Below, one piece after another: positions 24,232 through 32,358 of a DNA stretch of 64,000 nt. This DNA comes from Corynebacterium glaucum (GTDB taxonomy: Bacteria > Actinomycetota > Actinomycetes > Mycobacteriales > Mycobacteriaceae). Each line of letters opens with the position of its first letter. Position 1 is the first letter of the stretch. Both the position numbers and the translations under genes were made by a program. The stretch covers positions 682,001-746,000 of the forward strand of contig NZ_CP019688.1 in the NCBI RefSeq assembly GCF_002287505.1. The letters run 5' to 3'. Under the pieces are notes generated by a model. That model made no database searches, was not told where the DNA came from, and worked only from the letters and a program-made list of their open reading frames with translations.

Positions 24232-25647
24232 TCACCACTGGCTCTCGTCCTCTGGCAACCGCTGCTCAAACGCTGCAATCAGCCCACGGTTCTCGTGCTC
24301 GTCGAAGGGGACGGCCATAGGCAAGTCGGTTTCGCCCAGAGCGTTGGTCTTGGTCAGCCGTTCCCTGCACCAGTTGAGCCACTCTTCGGCCTCTGGAACG
24401 CCTTCGAGCGCGTCGAGGTGCTCCTCAATTTCCCGCCGCTCTTTCCAGGCCTCAACGCGCTTGAGAAGCACCTTGTGACACTCACCCTCCCGGTGGTGGA
24501 CACGGGCGAGCTCCGTTGCCTTGTCGAGCCGGCGCTGCCGGCGCTCAGCCTCAATTCGGTCTCGCTCTTCCACCACTGCATACCACTGCTCCCTGCGGTG
24601 GACGTCAGCGAAGAAGTCTCCGAGCACCGAATTCAGCCGCGTCGGCTTCGCAGGGGTGTCGTTACGCCTGGTGAAACCGACAGTGAGAAACACCAGACCT
24701 GTGCCTTCTTTGACGTAGTACTTCGGCATTTCTTTGCCCTTGTTGTACGACCAGCGCAGCGAGTCCTCGTAGGCTTTGACTTCCTTCTTCGTCGGCGGCC
24801 GCTCAACGCTATTTTCGCGCTCGCTGGCCCACACTTCATACGAGCGGTAGTCGGTGTCGAGTGTGACTTTCTCCAGCACCTTCTTTCCCTTGTGGTCCTC
24901 GGTGTCGTGGGCCGTCACACTCCACCCGCGGGCTTCGGCCTCAGTGACAACGACGTGCAAAAGCAACTTTGCGCGCTGTTTGGTCTCTGCGCTGTACCAC
25001 TTAGAGGTTCGCAGAAGCCGGTTGATGGCCGGGTGGAATTTGCGGACCTCAACTTCTCCCCGCAGGACAGGTCCTGGGTCTGGTGACACCCACTCGTCCG
25101 CGTCGAGCAACGCAGCGGTCACCGTCACGGGAGAGTTGAAATGCCACGAGTCGTAGCTCCAGTCGAGCATGAACTCTTTGCCGTCTGGGACAAGGTCCTT
25201 CCGCGGTCCTTTGACCCACTTTTCTACGGGGTCCCAGTCGGCTCTCGCCACGTCGCGGTTTTCTACGCGCCTGACAACCCACCCGCGCTGAGAGGCGACC
25301 AAGTCCGCGAAGAGGTCAGTCACGCGCGTGTCGAGTTCTATTTCGCTTGCAGGTGGCGGCTCTGGTGGAGCGTAGGCCGGCTGGGCGTACACCGTCTCGG
25401 CTGCCGTACCGCGCTTGCGTTTCGGTCTCCGGAGCGGTTCTTTACCTGCCAGCACCCGCTTGCCGCGCTCAGTGACCGTTGCTTGCCAGGTCTTGCCGTG
25501 GCCTTTGACCTTGACGAGCTCGTGGCCTTCGAGCGTGCGGGCGGTGGTTTTGTACGTCGAAGGCACTTCAGGGTCGGTGGGGCACCCGTCAACGACCCAT
25601 TGCAGGACGGTGCGTTGGCGCGGGGTGAGTTCGTTCGCGGCTGGCAT
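24232..25647 (-). CDS. Unknown 471-residue island protein with N-terminal HTH-like domain
   Basis: It begins MPAANELTPRQRTVLQWVVD, which looks like a winged-helix domain to about residue 70. A basic, Pro-rich linker follows (RRPKRKRGTAAETVY), then a large domain with paired Trp motifs (RSYEVWASEREN, LRWSYNKGKEMPKYY). A long charged coiled-coil-like region runs from about 370 to 445 (EERDRIEAERRQRRLDKATE). I do not recognise the family. The ATG at 25647 is preferred over the upstream in-frame start at 25725 because the added residues are low complexity. It shares strand with the DUF4145 gene upstream. Confidence 0.55.
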   Translation of the reverse strand: MPAANELTPRQRTVLQWVVDGCPTDPEVPSTYKTTARTLEGHELVKVKGHGKTWQATVTERGKRVLAGKEPLRRPKRKRGTAAETVYAQPAYAPPEPPPASEIELDTRVTDLFADLVASQRGWVVRRVENRDVARADWDPVEKWVKGPRKDLVPDGKEFMLDWSYDSWHFNSPVTVTAALLDADEWVSPDPGPVLRGEVEVRKFHPAINRLLRTSKWYSAETKQRAKLLLHVVVTEAEARGWSVTAHDTEDHKGKKVLEKVTLDTDYRSYEVWASERENSVERPPTKKEVKAYEDSLRWSYNKGKEMPKYYVKEGTGLVFLTVGFTRRNDTPAKPTRLNSVLGDFFADVHRREQWYAVVEERDRIEAERRQRRLDKATELARVHHREGECHKVLLKRVEAWKERREIEEHLDALEGVPEAEEWLNWCRERLTKTNALGETDLPMAVPFDEHENRGLIAAFEQRLPEDESQW

Positions 25648-25721
25648 GGGTTTATTGTCGCCGGTCGGAACGGGTTGCGCAGCGGTTAGCGGGGCGGGTG
25701 TCGTTTCGGGGGGACCACCCC

Positions 25722-26387
25722 TCAAGACTCGTTTTCGGCGTTTGCGTTTCCCTCAAACTCAAAGGCCATGCGAAGAATCATCTGGGTAAACTCGATGGCT
25801 TTCAACGCGGTAGATTGCCTCACCGATTTCAGCTCGTGAGTGGCTGCATTGCCCCAGAGTCGAATGCTGTCAGCCCAACTGTCCTTGATGCGCTTAGTGA
25901 GAATTCCCTCATTCACCAAAAAATTCACGCACTCTTCGAACTTTGGTGCCCAGCCCCTGTCGTTTTTCTCTGGTAGACCGCAACGAACAGCAGCAGCGAA
26001 GACTATCTTGCGGCACATAAGCACCGCGCTGGTGTAGGCGCCAACAGAGTATGTGAGGTTCGCTTCCTCCCACATCTCTGCAACGTCGCCAGGTAGGTTG
26101 TCGATAGGTTGCTGTTGTGTCCGCGGCGGGTAGATCTCCTCGCCACCACCCTCCCGAAAAATGCTGATTGAAGCTCCGCAGCAATCTTGGCAGACCATCC
26201 AGCGGTACCCGGTTTCAGCGAAGTCGCGCCTGTCGGTGGCCCAGGCGATGTTGACCGTTTTTCCTGCTCCGCACACCGGGCAGGTGATAGCACCCGACTG
26301 TGCGCTATCGTCAGCAAACTCAAATCGTTGGTGTCCTTGGTTAACGTCCAGTTCAAGCAGGGCAAAATTTCTGTAGCCGAGCATCAT
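25722..26387 (-). CDS. DUF4145 domain-containing protein
   Basis: 221 residues. An N-terminal zinc ribbon (ITCPVCGAGKTVNIAW, then VCQDCCGAS) is followed by the DUF4145 helical domain: NLPGDVAEMWEEANLTYSVG, AVLMCRKIVFAAA and WGNAATHELKSV. DUF4145 is a HEPN-like fold often found near restriction systems and other defence genes. AAGGAG precedes the ATG pair at 26387/26384. Copy B of the island repeat lies directly upstream and may contain its promoter. Confidence 0.75.
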   Translation of the reverse strand: MMLGYRNFALLELDVNQGHQRFEFADDSAQSGAITCPVCGAGKTVNIAWATDRRDFAETGYRWMVCQDCCGASISIFREGGGEEIYPPRTQQQPIDNLPGDVAEMWEEANLTYSVGAYTSAVLMCRKIVFAAAVRCGLPEKNDRGWAPKFEECVNFLVNEGILTKRIKDSWADSIRLWGNAATHELKSVRQSTALKAIEFTQMILRMAFEFEGNANAENES

Positions 26388-26397
26388 TCTCCTTCGA

Positions 26398-26479
26398 AAC
26401 GGGAATCGACACGTTAAGCGTAGCGAGCACCCCGACGCGCCTCGTTTTCTTTCGAACACCCCGTCGACTCTGCCAGGCT
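26398..26479. repeat. Island intergenic repeat, copy B
   Basis: It is the partner of copy A at 23791-23873. The best-conserved block is TTTTCTTTCGAACACC to GCCAGGCT (26445-26479). It sits immediately upstream of the DUF4145 gene, 62 bases before the IS element. Confidence 0.65.
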
Positions 26480-26540
26480 AAAAAGCGACACTCGACTCGT
26501 TTTCCGAGACGGTTCGATACGCTTATTCCAGCAAAAGAGA

Positions 26541-27385
26541 GGGTGCTGTTGCAAAGTTGGGCGGAGAGCTGAGACGACCCAGTTTCTCATTTCCTGATGG
26601 CCGCTGCGTGTGGGCGTTCTCAGGCCGTCTCGAAGACCCGGTTGACGATCACCGCGTCCGGATTGGGGTGCCCATAAGCAAACATCGTGCCCTGGGCTTT
26701 CCGTAATGAATGCATCGCTTCCATCCCTTTCAACGTCCGGTAGGCAGACGTCCGATTTTTGAACGCCCCCTTCGGTCCCAGGATTCGTTTCAACCGGCCA
26801 TGATCTCCCTCGAGAACGTTGTTCAGGTATTTCACCTGCCGGTGCTCCACCGTCTGAGGGCAGATTCCCTCCGCCTTCAGCTCGAATATTGCCTTGGCCA
26901 GAGCTGGTGCCTTGTCGGTGTTGATGACCCGCGGGGACCCGGCTGTCGTATTCGATCGCAGGGTCTTGGCCAGGAAACGCTTGGCCGCCGCGACATTGCG
27001 CTTCGGAGAGAGATAAAAGTCCAGGGTCTGCCCACCGGCGGTAATAGCCCGGTAGAGATAGCACCACGTGCCGCCGACCCGAATATAGGTCTCATCCACC
27101 CGCCAGGACCGGGCCTGCCAGTCGGGTACCTGCCGGTACCACCGAGTGTGCTTATCCAGCTCAGGGGCGTATTTCTGCACCCAGCGGTAGATCGTGGTGT
27201 GATCGACTGGCACACCCCGCTCGGTCATCATCTCTTCGAGATCGCGGTAGCTCACGCCGTAGCGGCAGTACCACCGCACCGCCCACAGGATGATGTCACG
27301 GGGGAAATCCCGACCGGAGAAGATGCCCATGGCCGTGATTATTTCACGTCAATCTTCCTACTGCCCCAACTTTGCAACAGCACCC
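26541..27385 (-). mobile_element. Complete IS6-family element (IS1628-like)
   Basis: 845 bases bounded by perfect 20-base inverted repeats: GGGTGCTGTTGCAAAGTTGG at 26541-26560 and its complement at 27366-27385. It contains one intact transposase gene. The 8-base flanks (AAAAGAGA and TGCACAGC) differ, so this is not a simple insertion; IS6 elements form cointegrates and adjacent deletions. The right end truncates a relaxase gene. The IS name is a resemblance. Confidence 0.85.
26620..27330 (-). CDS. IS6-family transposase
   Basis: 236 residues with the IS6/IS240 layout: an N-terminal helix-turn-helix (SYRDLEEMMTERGVPVDHTT) and a DDE catalytic core, with Asp in WRVDETYIRVGG, Asp in VINTDKAP, and Glu in NNVLEGDHGRLKR. 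It is intact, unlike the other two copies at 32.2-33.1 kb. It catalyses replicative cointegrate transposition of its element. Confidence 0.9.
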   Translation of the reverse strand: MGIFSGRDFPRDIILWAVRWYCRYGVSYRDLEEMMTERGVPVDHTTIYRWVQKYAPELDKHTRWYRQVPDWQARSWRVDETYIRVGGTWCYLYRAITAGGQTLDFYLSPKRNVAAAKRFLAKTLRSNTTAGSPRVINTDKAPALAKAIFELKAEGICPQTVEHRQVKYLNNVLEGDHGRLKRILGPKGAFKNRTSAYRTLKGMEAMHSLRKAQGTMFAYGHPNPDAVIVNRVFETA

Positions 27386-28380
27386 TGCACAGCAAGGTCA
27401 TCCAACAGCGCCAGGCGTTGCACGGTCTTGCCTTCAAGATTGGTGGGGTCGTAACCGGCATCGCGCAGTTCCTGCACCCACCACTGCTCGTCATGCAGGT
27501 CGGTGGGCTTCTTGTCAGGGCGTTGGTGCGTCCATGCGATGCCCTGCATCCGCGCCGTCACGACCGGGCCGAGAACTTCGCCAGGATGCGCGGCTTCCCA
27601 CTTGACTTCAAGCCGGTCAAGGTTGCGCCTGATCTGTGCTGAGCGCTTCGACATGACCGCGTTGAACGACTCCAACTCGACTACTTCACCGGATGCGGCG
27701 TCGAGGGTCAGACCGTGTTCGGCGAGCGCCCGCACGAGCTGCGGGTGCGCAGCAATCACCGCAGTGCCCAACGCGCGGATCGCACCCTGCTGCTTGAACA
27801 GCGCGGCGGTGCCCAGCGCCCGCCACTTCCCAGCGGTGAACACCCTCGTGCCGATCTGCATGTGGATATGCCGGTGCGGATCACCCGCCCGAGAAGTCTT
27901 GTGCCGGATACCGACCACCTGCATCTGTTCGATCGGCACGACCTCCCGCGCCTCACGCGGCCCGACCCTCGTCACGGAGTGCTGACCGAACCATCGCCGT
28001 ATCTCCGCCAGCGCGTCCTGCTGCGCGGCGTCGAGTGCCTCGGAGACTCCGGGATGGAGGGCGGTGGCGACCGACAGGCTCTTGGGGGCGTTGATCGTCA
28101 TCTCCGCGAACAACGGCGACCCGTTCGTCCCCTCAGCGGCCGCACGTGGGGTACCCATCGACTCGCCCGTGATCGGGTTGATCCAGTCCACCCAGCCCTC
28201 GTACTCATCCGCTGTCAGGGAACGGGCGGCGGTGACCTCGCCGCTGGCATCGAGCACCGTGTATTCGGCCACGGCGTCGTCCGCGCCGAGGTAGTACTTA
28301 TCGGCGCGGGAGCGGTCGGCCTCGACATAGCGGCGCGCGGCAGCACCAGAGCCGCGGAACAAGATCACCCCGCCCTTCAT
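27358..28380 (-). pseudogene. MobF/TrwC-type conjugative relaxase, truncated by the IS element
   Basis: The N-terminal relaxase domain is preserved: GSGAAARRYVEADRS, then the Tyr pair in DKYYLGADD, TINAPKSLSVATAL, and the metal-binding His triad in GDPHRHIHMQIG. MobF relaxases run to 1000 residues or more with a helicase half. Here the reading frame enters the IS right end after about 330 residues and stops at 27358. The start MKGGVILFRG at 28380 follows GGAGG. It indicates that the segment derives from a conjugative plasmid; it cannot be functional for full transfer. Confidence 0.8.
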
Positions 28381-28492
28381 TCTGGCCTCCTCATGAGTCG
28401 TCTCATGAGGGAGGTGCGCACCACGGCCCCGCCGTGGCATACGTGCATCCAGTAGTTAGGCGTCAGCAGGTGGAAAGGGCGAGACGCAGCAG

Positions 28493-28521
28493 GTCGGAGA
28501 CTCGTAAGGCGAGTCTGCGAC
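28493..28521. repeat. Inverted repeat upstream of the relaxase, oriT candidate
   Basis: GTCG-G-AGACTCG (28493-28504) pairs with CGAGTCT-G-CGAC (28510-28521) around the loop TAAGG, 11 of 12 positions. It lies about 115 bases upstream of the relaxase start, where oriT hairpins of MobF plasmids are often found. A nic site cannot be identified. Confidence 0.35.
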
Positions 28522-28597
28522 GCGGGTACTTGCAGTGGGGCGCGCGGCTGTCAGACGGACGGAGTGGAGAAACGCGGCTCGTGGTGGTGCCTGGGCG

Positions 28598-29206
28598 CTA
28601 AGGCTTTGACGTTCCCTTGGATGTGGCGAGCAGCGTCCGTGCAACGGTGACGAGGTGTGCCAGGTCTTCGTATGCGGCCCCGTCTCTGGCCTGGACGGAC
28701 ATGCCCTGAATCAGGGCTCCGATAGTGCGAGCGAGTCCTGTGACATCGGTCGTCTCAGGGAGTTCACCGTCAGCGATGGCGTCGGTCATGCGCTGGCGGA
28801 GGCCGGTGAGGGCTTGGTCTCGTTCTGCTCGGCAGATTGCTGCGGCGGCCTCGGCGTCCTGCCCCGTGGCGAGCAGCCCGGTTGACACCAGGCATCCAAG
28901 GCCGGGCTCGGTCGTGAACTCGCGGGCGGCTCGGTCGAGGTACTCGATGACAGCGTCGGCGAGGGGGATGTCCGGTCGGATGCCGAAGCCGTACTCCTCC
29001 TGGTAGAGCCGCACCGCTCGTTTGAAGAGGCGTTCCTTGGAGTCGAACGCCCGGTAGAGCTGCGGTGCTGTCAGCCCGGTCGCCTCCTGTAACGCGGTCA
29101 TGCTCGCACCCTCGTAGCCCCGTTCCCAGAACACCATGAGGGCACGGTGGAGTGCCTGCTCTGGGTCGAACGTCCGTGGGCGTCCTGCCTTGCGCATGGT
29201 TTCCAT
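28598..29206 (-). CDS. TetR/AcrR family transcriptional regulator of the MFS cassette
   Basis: A 202-residue regulator. The HTH lies at about residues 34-55 (SMTALQEATGLTAPQLYRAF), then a C-terminal domain with GLGCLVSTGLLATGQDAEAA. ATG 29206 is used; Met4 at 29197 is an alternative. It is divergent from an SDR-MFS-oxidoreductase operon, with palindromic sequence between them, which suggests local repression of that operon. Confidence 0.85.
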   Translation of the reverse strand: METMRKAGRPRTFDPEQALHRALMVFWERGYEGASMTALQEATGLTAPQLYRAFDSKERLFKRAVRLYQEEYGFGIRPDIPLADAVIEYLDRAAREFTTEPGLGCLVSTGLLATGQDAEAAAAICRAERDQALTGLRQRMTDAIADGELPETTDVTGLARTIGALIQGMSVQARDGAAYEDLAHLVTVARTLLATSKGTSKP

Positions 29207-29232
29207 AGTGACTGCTATGATACTCTAAGCCC

Positions 29233-29247
29233 GATTACGTAACAATC
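29233..29247. promoter_or_regulatory. Palindromic sequence between tetR and SDR genes
   Basis: GATT-ACGTAAC-AATC, overlapping TTACGTAA at 29235-29242, lies just before the SDR ribosome binding site. It is a probable operator of the divergent TetR. Confidence 0.4.
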
Positions 29248-29261
29248 ACTACGGAGGAATC

Positions 29262-29477
29262 ATGACCCGATCCACAGCTCTCATCACCGGCGCATCCCGA
29301 GGCATCGGCGCTGCCACCGCAGCAGCGCTCGCCCGCGACGGCGCCGCGCAGGTCTCCGCGTTCGGCGGGATCGGCACCCCCAAGGACGTCGCCGACATCA
29401 TCAGTTTCCTCGCCAGCGATCGCGGGCGCTGGGTCACCGGGCAGACGATCGACGCCACCGGCGGCTCCAGCCTCTGA
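29262..29477 (+). pseudogene. Short-chain dehydrogenase with a large internal in-frame deletion
   Basis: The 71 residues join the SDR N-terminus (TALITGASRGIGAATAAALA, the NAD-binding loop) directly to the SDR C-terminus (GGIGTPKDVADIISFLASDR, then WVTGQTIDATGGSSL). SDRs are about 245 residues; the whole centre with the Ser-Tyr-Lys catalytic residues is missing, so no reductase activity is possible. GGAGG precedes the ATG, and the MFS gene follows after 11 bases, so the short ORF may still serve to start the operon. Confidence 0.8.
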
Positions 29478-29488
29478 GCCCGCACGAA

Positions 29489-30718
29489 ATGAACATGACC
29501 AGAACCGAAACCTCTGTCCACTCCCATCCTGTACGTCCTGGCCTCGCGCTGGCGGGGTTTGTGCTGCTGGTGTTCTGCACCGCCAGCGCCGAATACCTCG
29601 TCGCGGGAGTCCTCCCGCAGCTCGCGGCCGATGTCTCGGTCTCCATCGCAGCAGCGGGCCAGACCGTGACCGCCTACGCGCTCGGTGTTGCCATCGGCGG
29701 GCCGATCGTGACCGTGCTGACCGCGAAGCTGCCGCGCAAGGGGCTCGCCATCGGGCTCGGGGTGCTGTTCATCGCGGGCACGGTGCTGACCGTTCTCGCG
29801 CCATCGTTAGCGTGGATCATCGTCGGCCGCGTGGTCTCCGCGTGCAGCCAGGCCACGCTATTCGCCATCAGTCTCACGACTGCGACCGCCCTGCTCGGAG
29901 CGGAGAAACAGGGCCGGGCGATCGCGATCGTCACCTCCGGGCTCACGGTCGCTACCGTGCTGGGCGTGCCCCTCGGGGCATTCCTGGGTGGCGGCACGAA
30001 CTGGAGGCTCCCGTTCGCGGTGATCGCCGCCGCCGCGATCCTTGCCACCCTGCTGCTCGTATGGACGATGCCTCGCACTCCCGCGCCGACCACCGACGTG
30101 CGCGATGAGATCCGCGCCCTGCTGCGCGGCCCGGTACTCCTGGCCGTGGCGACCACGGTGATCGGTTTCGCCGGAGTCAGCGTGGTCTTCACCTACCTCG
30201 TGCCGCTGCTGACCGACGTGACCGGCATCGCAGCAGGAGTGATCCCCGCACTGCTGCTCGCATACGGCATCGGCGGCTTCATCGGGAACCTCATCGCCGG
30301 TCGCCTCACCGACCTCTCGCTCGGCAAGACACTCGTCGGGGTGTTCCTCGCCCTCGTCGTCACACTGGCCGCGTTCCCACTGCTCGCGGGATACCGGGTG
30401 CCGATGATCGGACTCGTGCTGATCCTGGGCTTGCTCTCCACCGCGACAATCGCCCCCTTGCAGTCGCTCGTCCTCCGCCACGCGGGAGCCGCGCCAACCC
30501 TGTCGCTGGCGGTCAACGTCGGCGCGTACAACCTCGCCATCGCGATCGGCTCCGCCCTCGGCGGCGTCGGTGTCGCCGCAGGGCTCTTGCAATGGGGCGG
30601 CTTCGGCGGGGCCGGTTTCGCCATCCTCGGCCTGATCCTCGCGACCGTTGCACTCCGCGCTAAGCCACGACCTGACACGACCCCCACTGATTCCGCGACC
30701 GAGGAGACACACGCATGA
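29489..30718 (+). CDS. MFS drug:proton antiporter-type transporter (DHA1)
   Basis: A 409-residue protein with 12 hydrophobic segments. The second segment region shows ASAEYLVAGVLPQLAADVSV and the loop 2-3 stretch GGPIVTVLTAKLPRKGLAIG, typical of AraJ/Cml-like DHA1 exporters. The substrate is unknown; sugar or drug export are both possible. ATG 29489 or 29495 may be used. It overlaps the following oxidoreductase gene by ATGA, so they are translationally coupled. Confidence 0.85.
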   Translation: MNMTRTETSVHSHPVRPGLALAGFVLLVFCTASAEYLVAGVLPQLAADVSVSIAAAGQTVTAYALGVAIGGPIVTVLTAKLPRKGLAIGLGVLFIAGTVLTVLAPSLAWIIVGRVVSACSQATLFAISLTTATALLGAEKQGRAIAIVTSGLTVATVLGVPLGAFLGGGTNWRLPFAVIAAAAILATLLLVWTMPRTPAPTTDVRDEIRALLRGPVLLAVATTVIGFAGVSVVFTYLVPLLTDVTGIAAGVIPALLLAYGIGGFIGNLIAGRLTDLSLGKTLVGVFLALVVTLAAFPLLAGYRVPMIGLVLILGLLSTATIAPLQSLVLRHAGAAPTLSLAVNVGAYNLAIAIGSALGGVGVAAGLLQWGGFGGAGFAILGLILATVALRAKPRPDTTPTDSATEETHA

Positions 30719-31617
30719 AGATCGCACCCATCACCAGCTACGGCGGCCCCGAAGTCCTGACCGTCCAGGACGCGCCGATCCCGGAACCCGGCACGGGCGA
30801 AGCTCTGGTCGCAGTGATCGCCTCCACGATCAACCCGGTTGACGTGAAGACCCGCACGCCTGGCACACCGCAACAGGCTGGCCGCTTCCCGGCGGTGCTC
30901 GGCTGGGAATTGGCGGGCATCGTCATTACCGCGCCCATCGAGTCGGGCTGGTCGCCGGGCGATCGGGTCATTGCCATGCACCCACCCCGGCCGGACGGGT
31001 CGGGAAGCTGGCAGCAGTACGTCACGATCCCCGCCCAGTTCCTCGCGCCTGCGCCGGAGTCCGTCGATCTGCCAACGGCGGCGACCTTACCGCTTGCTGC
31101 GTTGACCGCCGACCAAGCGCTGCAACGGCTCGACCTCAAAGACGGTGAGCGGCTGCTTATCACAGGTGCCGCAGGCGGTGTCGGTGGCATGGCGGTGCAG
31201 CTCGCCGCACGCGCAGGGGTCACGATTGCGGGGCTGGTCTCACGTCCGGAACACGAGGCGGCAGTCCTCGAACTCGGGGCCGCATCCGCGCACTCGAACC
31301 CGACGAGCATGAGTGCGTTCGATGCAATCTTCGATACCGCAGGCATCTTCGACCACCCTCACCTGCTGCGCGAGGGAGGCAGGCTCGTCACCATCAGCGA
31401 CGACACCATCCCCGAAACTCTTGAACAACGTGCAGTGATCGCGGTGCATAACTACGTCCAGCACGACTCGCAACGGCTCCGACAACTCTCTGACCTTGTG
31501 GACTCGGGCAAGCTCACACTGCGCGTCGCCGAACAGTACCCGCTTGCTCTGATCGAGCAGGCACATAGAAGCGCCGAGGTAGGCGGTCTACTCGGCAAAG
31601 TCGTCCTCACGACGTAG
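30715..31617 (+). CDS. NADP-dependent quinone-oxidoreductase-like protein (MDR superfamily)
   Basis: 300 residues. The N-terminal GroES-like domain has ASTINPVDVKTRT and FPAVLGWELAGIV; the Rossmann half has LLITGAAGGVGGMAVQLAAR. No zinc-binding cysteines are seen, as expected for quinone-reductase-type MDR proteins. It is coupled to the MFS gene by a 4-base overlap. Together with TetR and the former SDR it forms a transferable cassette, perhaps for detoxification. Confidence 0.85.
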   Translation: MKIAPITSYGGPEVLTVQDAPIPEPGTGEALVAVIASTINPVDVKTRTPGTPQQAGRFPAVLGWELAGIVITAPIESGWSPGDRVIAMHPPRPDGSGSWQQYVTIPAQFLAPAPESVDLPTAATLPLAALTADQALQRLDLKDGERLLITGAAGGVGGMAVQLAARAGVTIAGLVSRPEHEAAVLELGAASAHSNPTSMSAFDAIFDTAGIFDHPHLLREGGRLVTISDDTIPETLEQRAVIAVHNYVQHDSQRLRQLSDLVDSGKLTLRVAEQYPLALIEQAHRSAEVGGLLGKVVLTT

Positions 31618-31705
31618 GGCAATACGCATGTGTCGAGCTATTCCAGCTGGTGCGGGTCGAGGTGCTCACAGAGCGTCTACTCCATCCAGGTTGTGCGCAG
31701 TGGAG

Positions 31706-31867
31706 TCAACGGAGCAGCCAGGACTTCCCTACCGCCAGCAACTCGAAGTGTGACTGAGCGCCGGGTGCCCTCGTCCATTTGACGCCCAAGTGCTCGGCCA
31801 GCCGTACCGGGGTGTAATCCCCGGCGCACATCAGTCGCCCGTATCGACGCACAACGCGTATCCGCAT
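31706..31867 (-). CDS. Possible small ORF of unknown function
   Basis: 53 residues starting MRIRVVRRYGRLMCAGDYTP and ending in HFELLAVGKSWLLR. The composition looks protein-like rather than low complexity, but no ribosome binding site is obvious. It may be a remnant of a larger plasmid gene, since the same frame is open further upstream for several codons. Confidence 0.25.
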   Translation of the reverse strand: MRIRVVRRYGRLMCAGDYTPVRLAEHLGVKWTRAPGAQSHFELLAVGKSWLLR

Positions 31868-31960
31868 CAACAGCTCTATGCGCGGCGCAGGGTGAGCGGC
31901 GCGTCTGCTGACGGGTCGCCTTTGTAGGGATGCGATGGTGCGCGTTCTGGCGTGGGTTCC

Positions 31961-31992
31961 GGTGGCGCACCTCCTTCACGGGAGGTGCCACC
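31961..31992 (+). promoter_or_regulatory. Hairpin sequestering the ribosome binding site
   Basis: GGTGGC (31961-31966) pairs with GCCACC (31987-31992), and ACCTCC (31969-31974) with GGAGGT (31981-31986), leaving a 2-base bulge and a 6-base loop. The GGAGG ribosome binding site is inside the stem and GTG 31993 follows directly. Translation would need the stem to be opened. Confidence 0.5.
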
Positions 31993-32169
31993 GTGACCGA
32001 ACACACCCCACCCACGACAGGCGACGATGCCCCAGCCCCGGATGGCTCGCCGCGCCACGGGTTCGAGACGCCAGAGGGCTTGCGTGCCCTGCTGATCCGG
32101 TTGCACGAGGCCAGGCCTGGGGCCTGGCGTGGTGACCGTGAAGCAGCGGAACTGATGCGGTACACGGCA
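31993..32169 (+). pseudogene. 5' fragment of a plasmid gene truncated by an IS6 element
   Basis: It starts GTG with GGAGG upstream and encodes an acidic Pro-rich start, then a helical stretch (LRALLIRLHEARPGAWRGDR, EAAELMRYTA) before running into the IS end at 32170. I do not recognise the family. About 59 residues remain. It is probably part of the same plasmid as the relaxase and replicase fragments. Confidence 0.5.
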
Positions 32170-32358
32170 GGGTGCTGTTGCAAAGTTGGGGCAGTAGGAA
32201 GATTGACGTGAAATAATCACGGCCATGGGCATCTTCTCCGGTCGGGATTTCCCCCGTGACATCATCCTGTGGGCGGTGCTGTGGTACTGCCGCTACGGCG
32301 TGAGCTACCGCGATCTCGAAGAGATGATGACCGAGCGGGGTGTGCCAGTCGATCACAC
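32170..32358 (+). mobile_element. IS6-family element fragment, opposite orientation to the complete copy
   Basis: It starts with the same inverted repeat GGGTGCTGTTGCAAAGTTGG and contains the first 45 codons of the transposase from ATG 32225. It is nearly identical to the complete copy at 26541-27385; one difference seen is GTGCTGTGG for GTGCGGTGG. It breaks off at about 32358, where another element begins. Confidence 0.8.

Larger units (their letters stand above)
31618..31992. other. Sparse region between the oxidoreductase and a plasmid gene fragment
   Basis: It contains a possible 53-codon minus-strand ORF (31706-31867) and, at its right end, a strong hairpin covering the ribosome binding site of the next gene. 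Nothing else is recognised. Confidence 0.45.
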
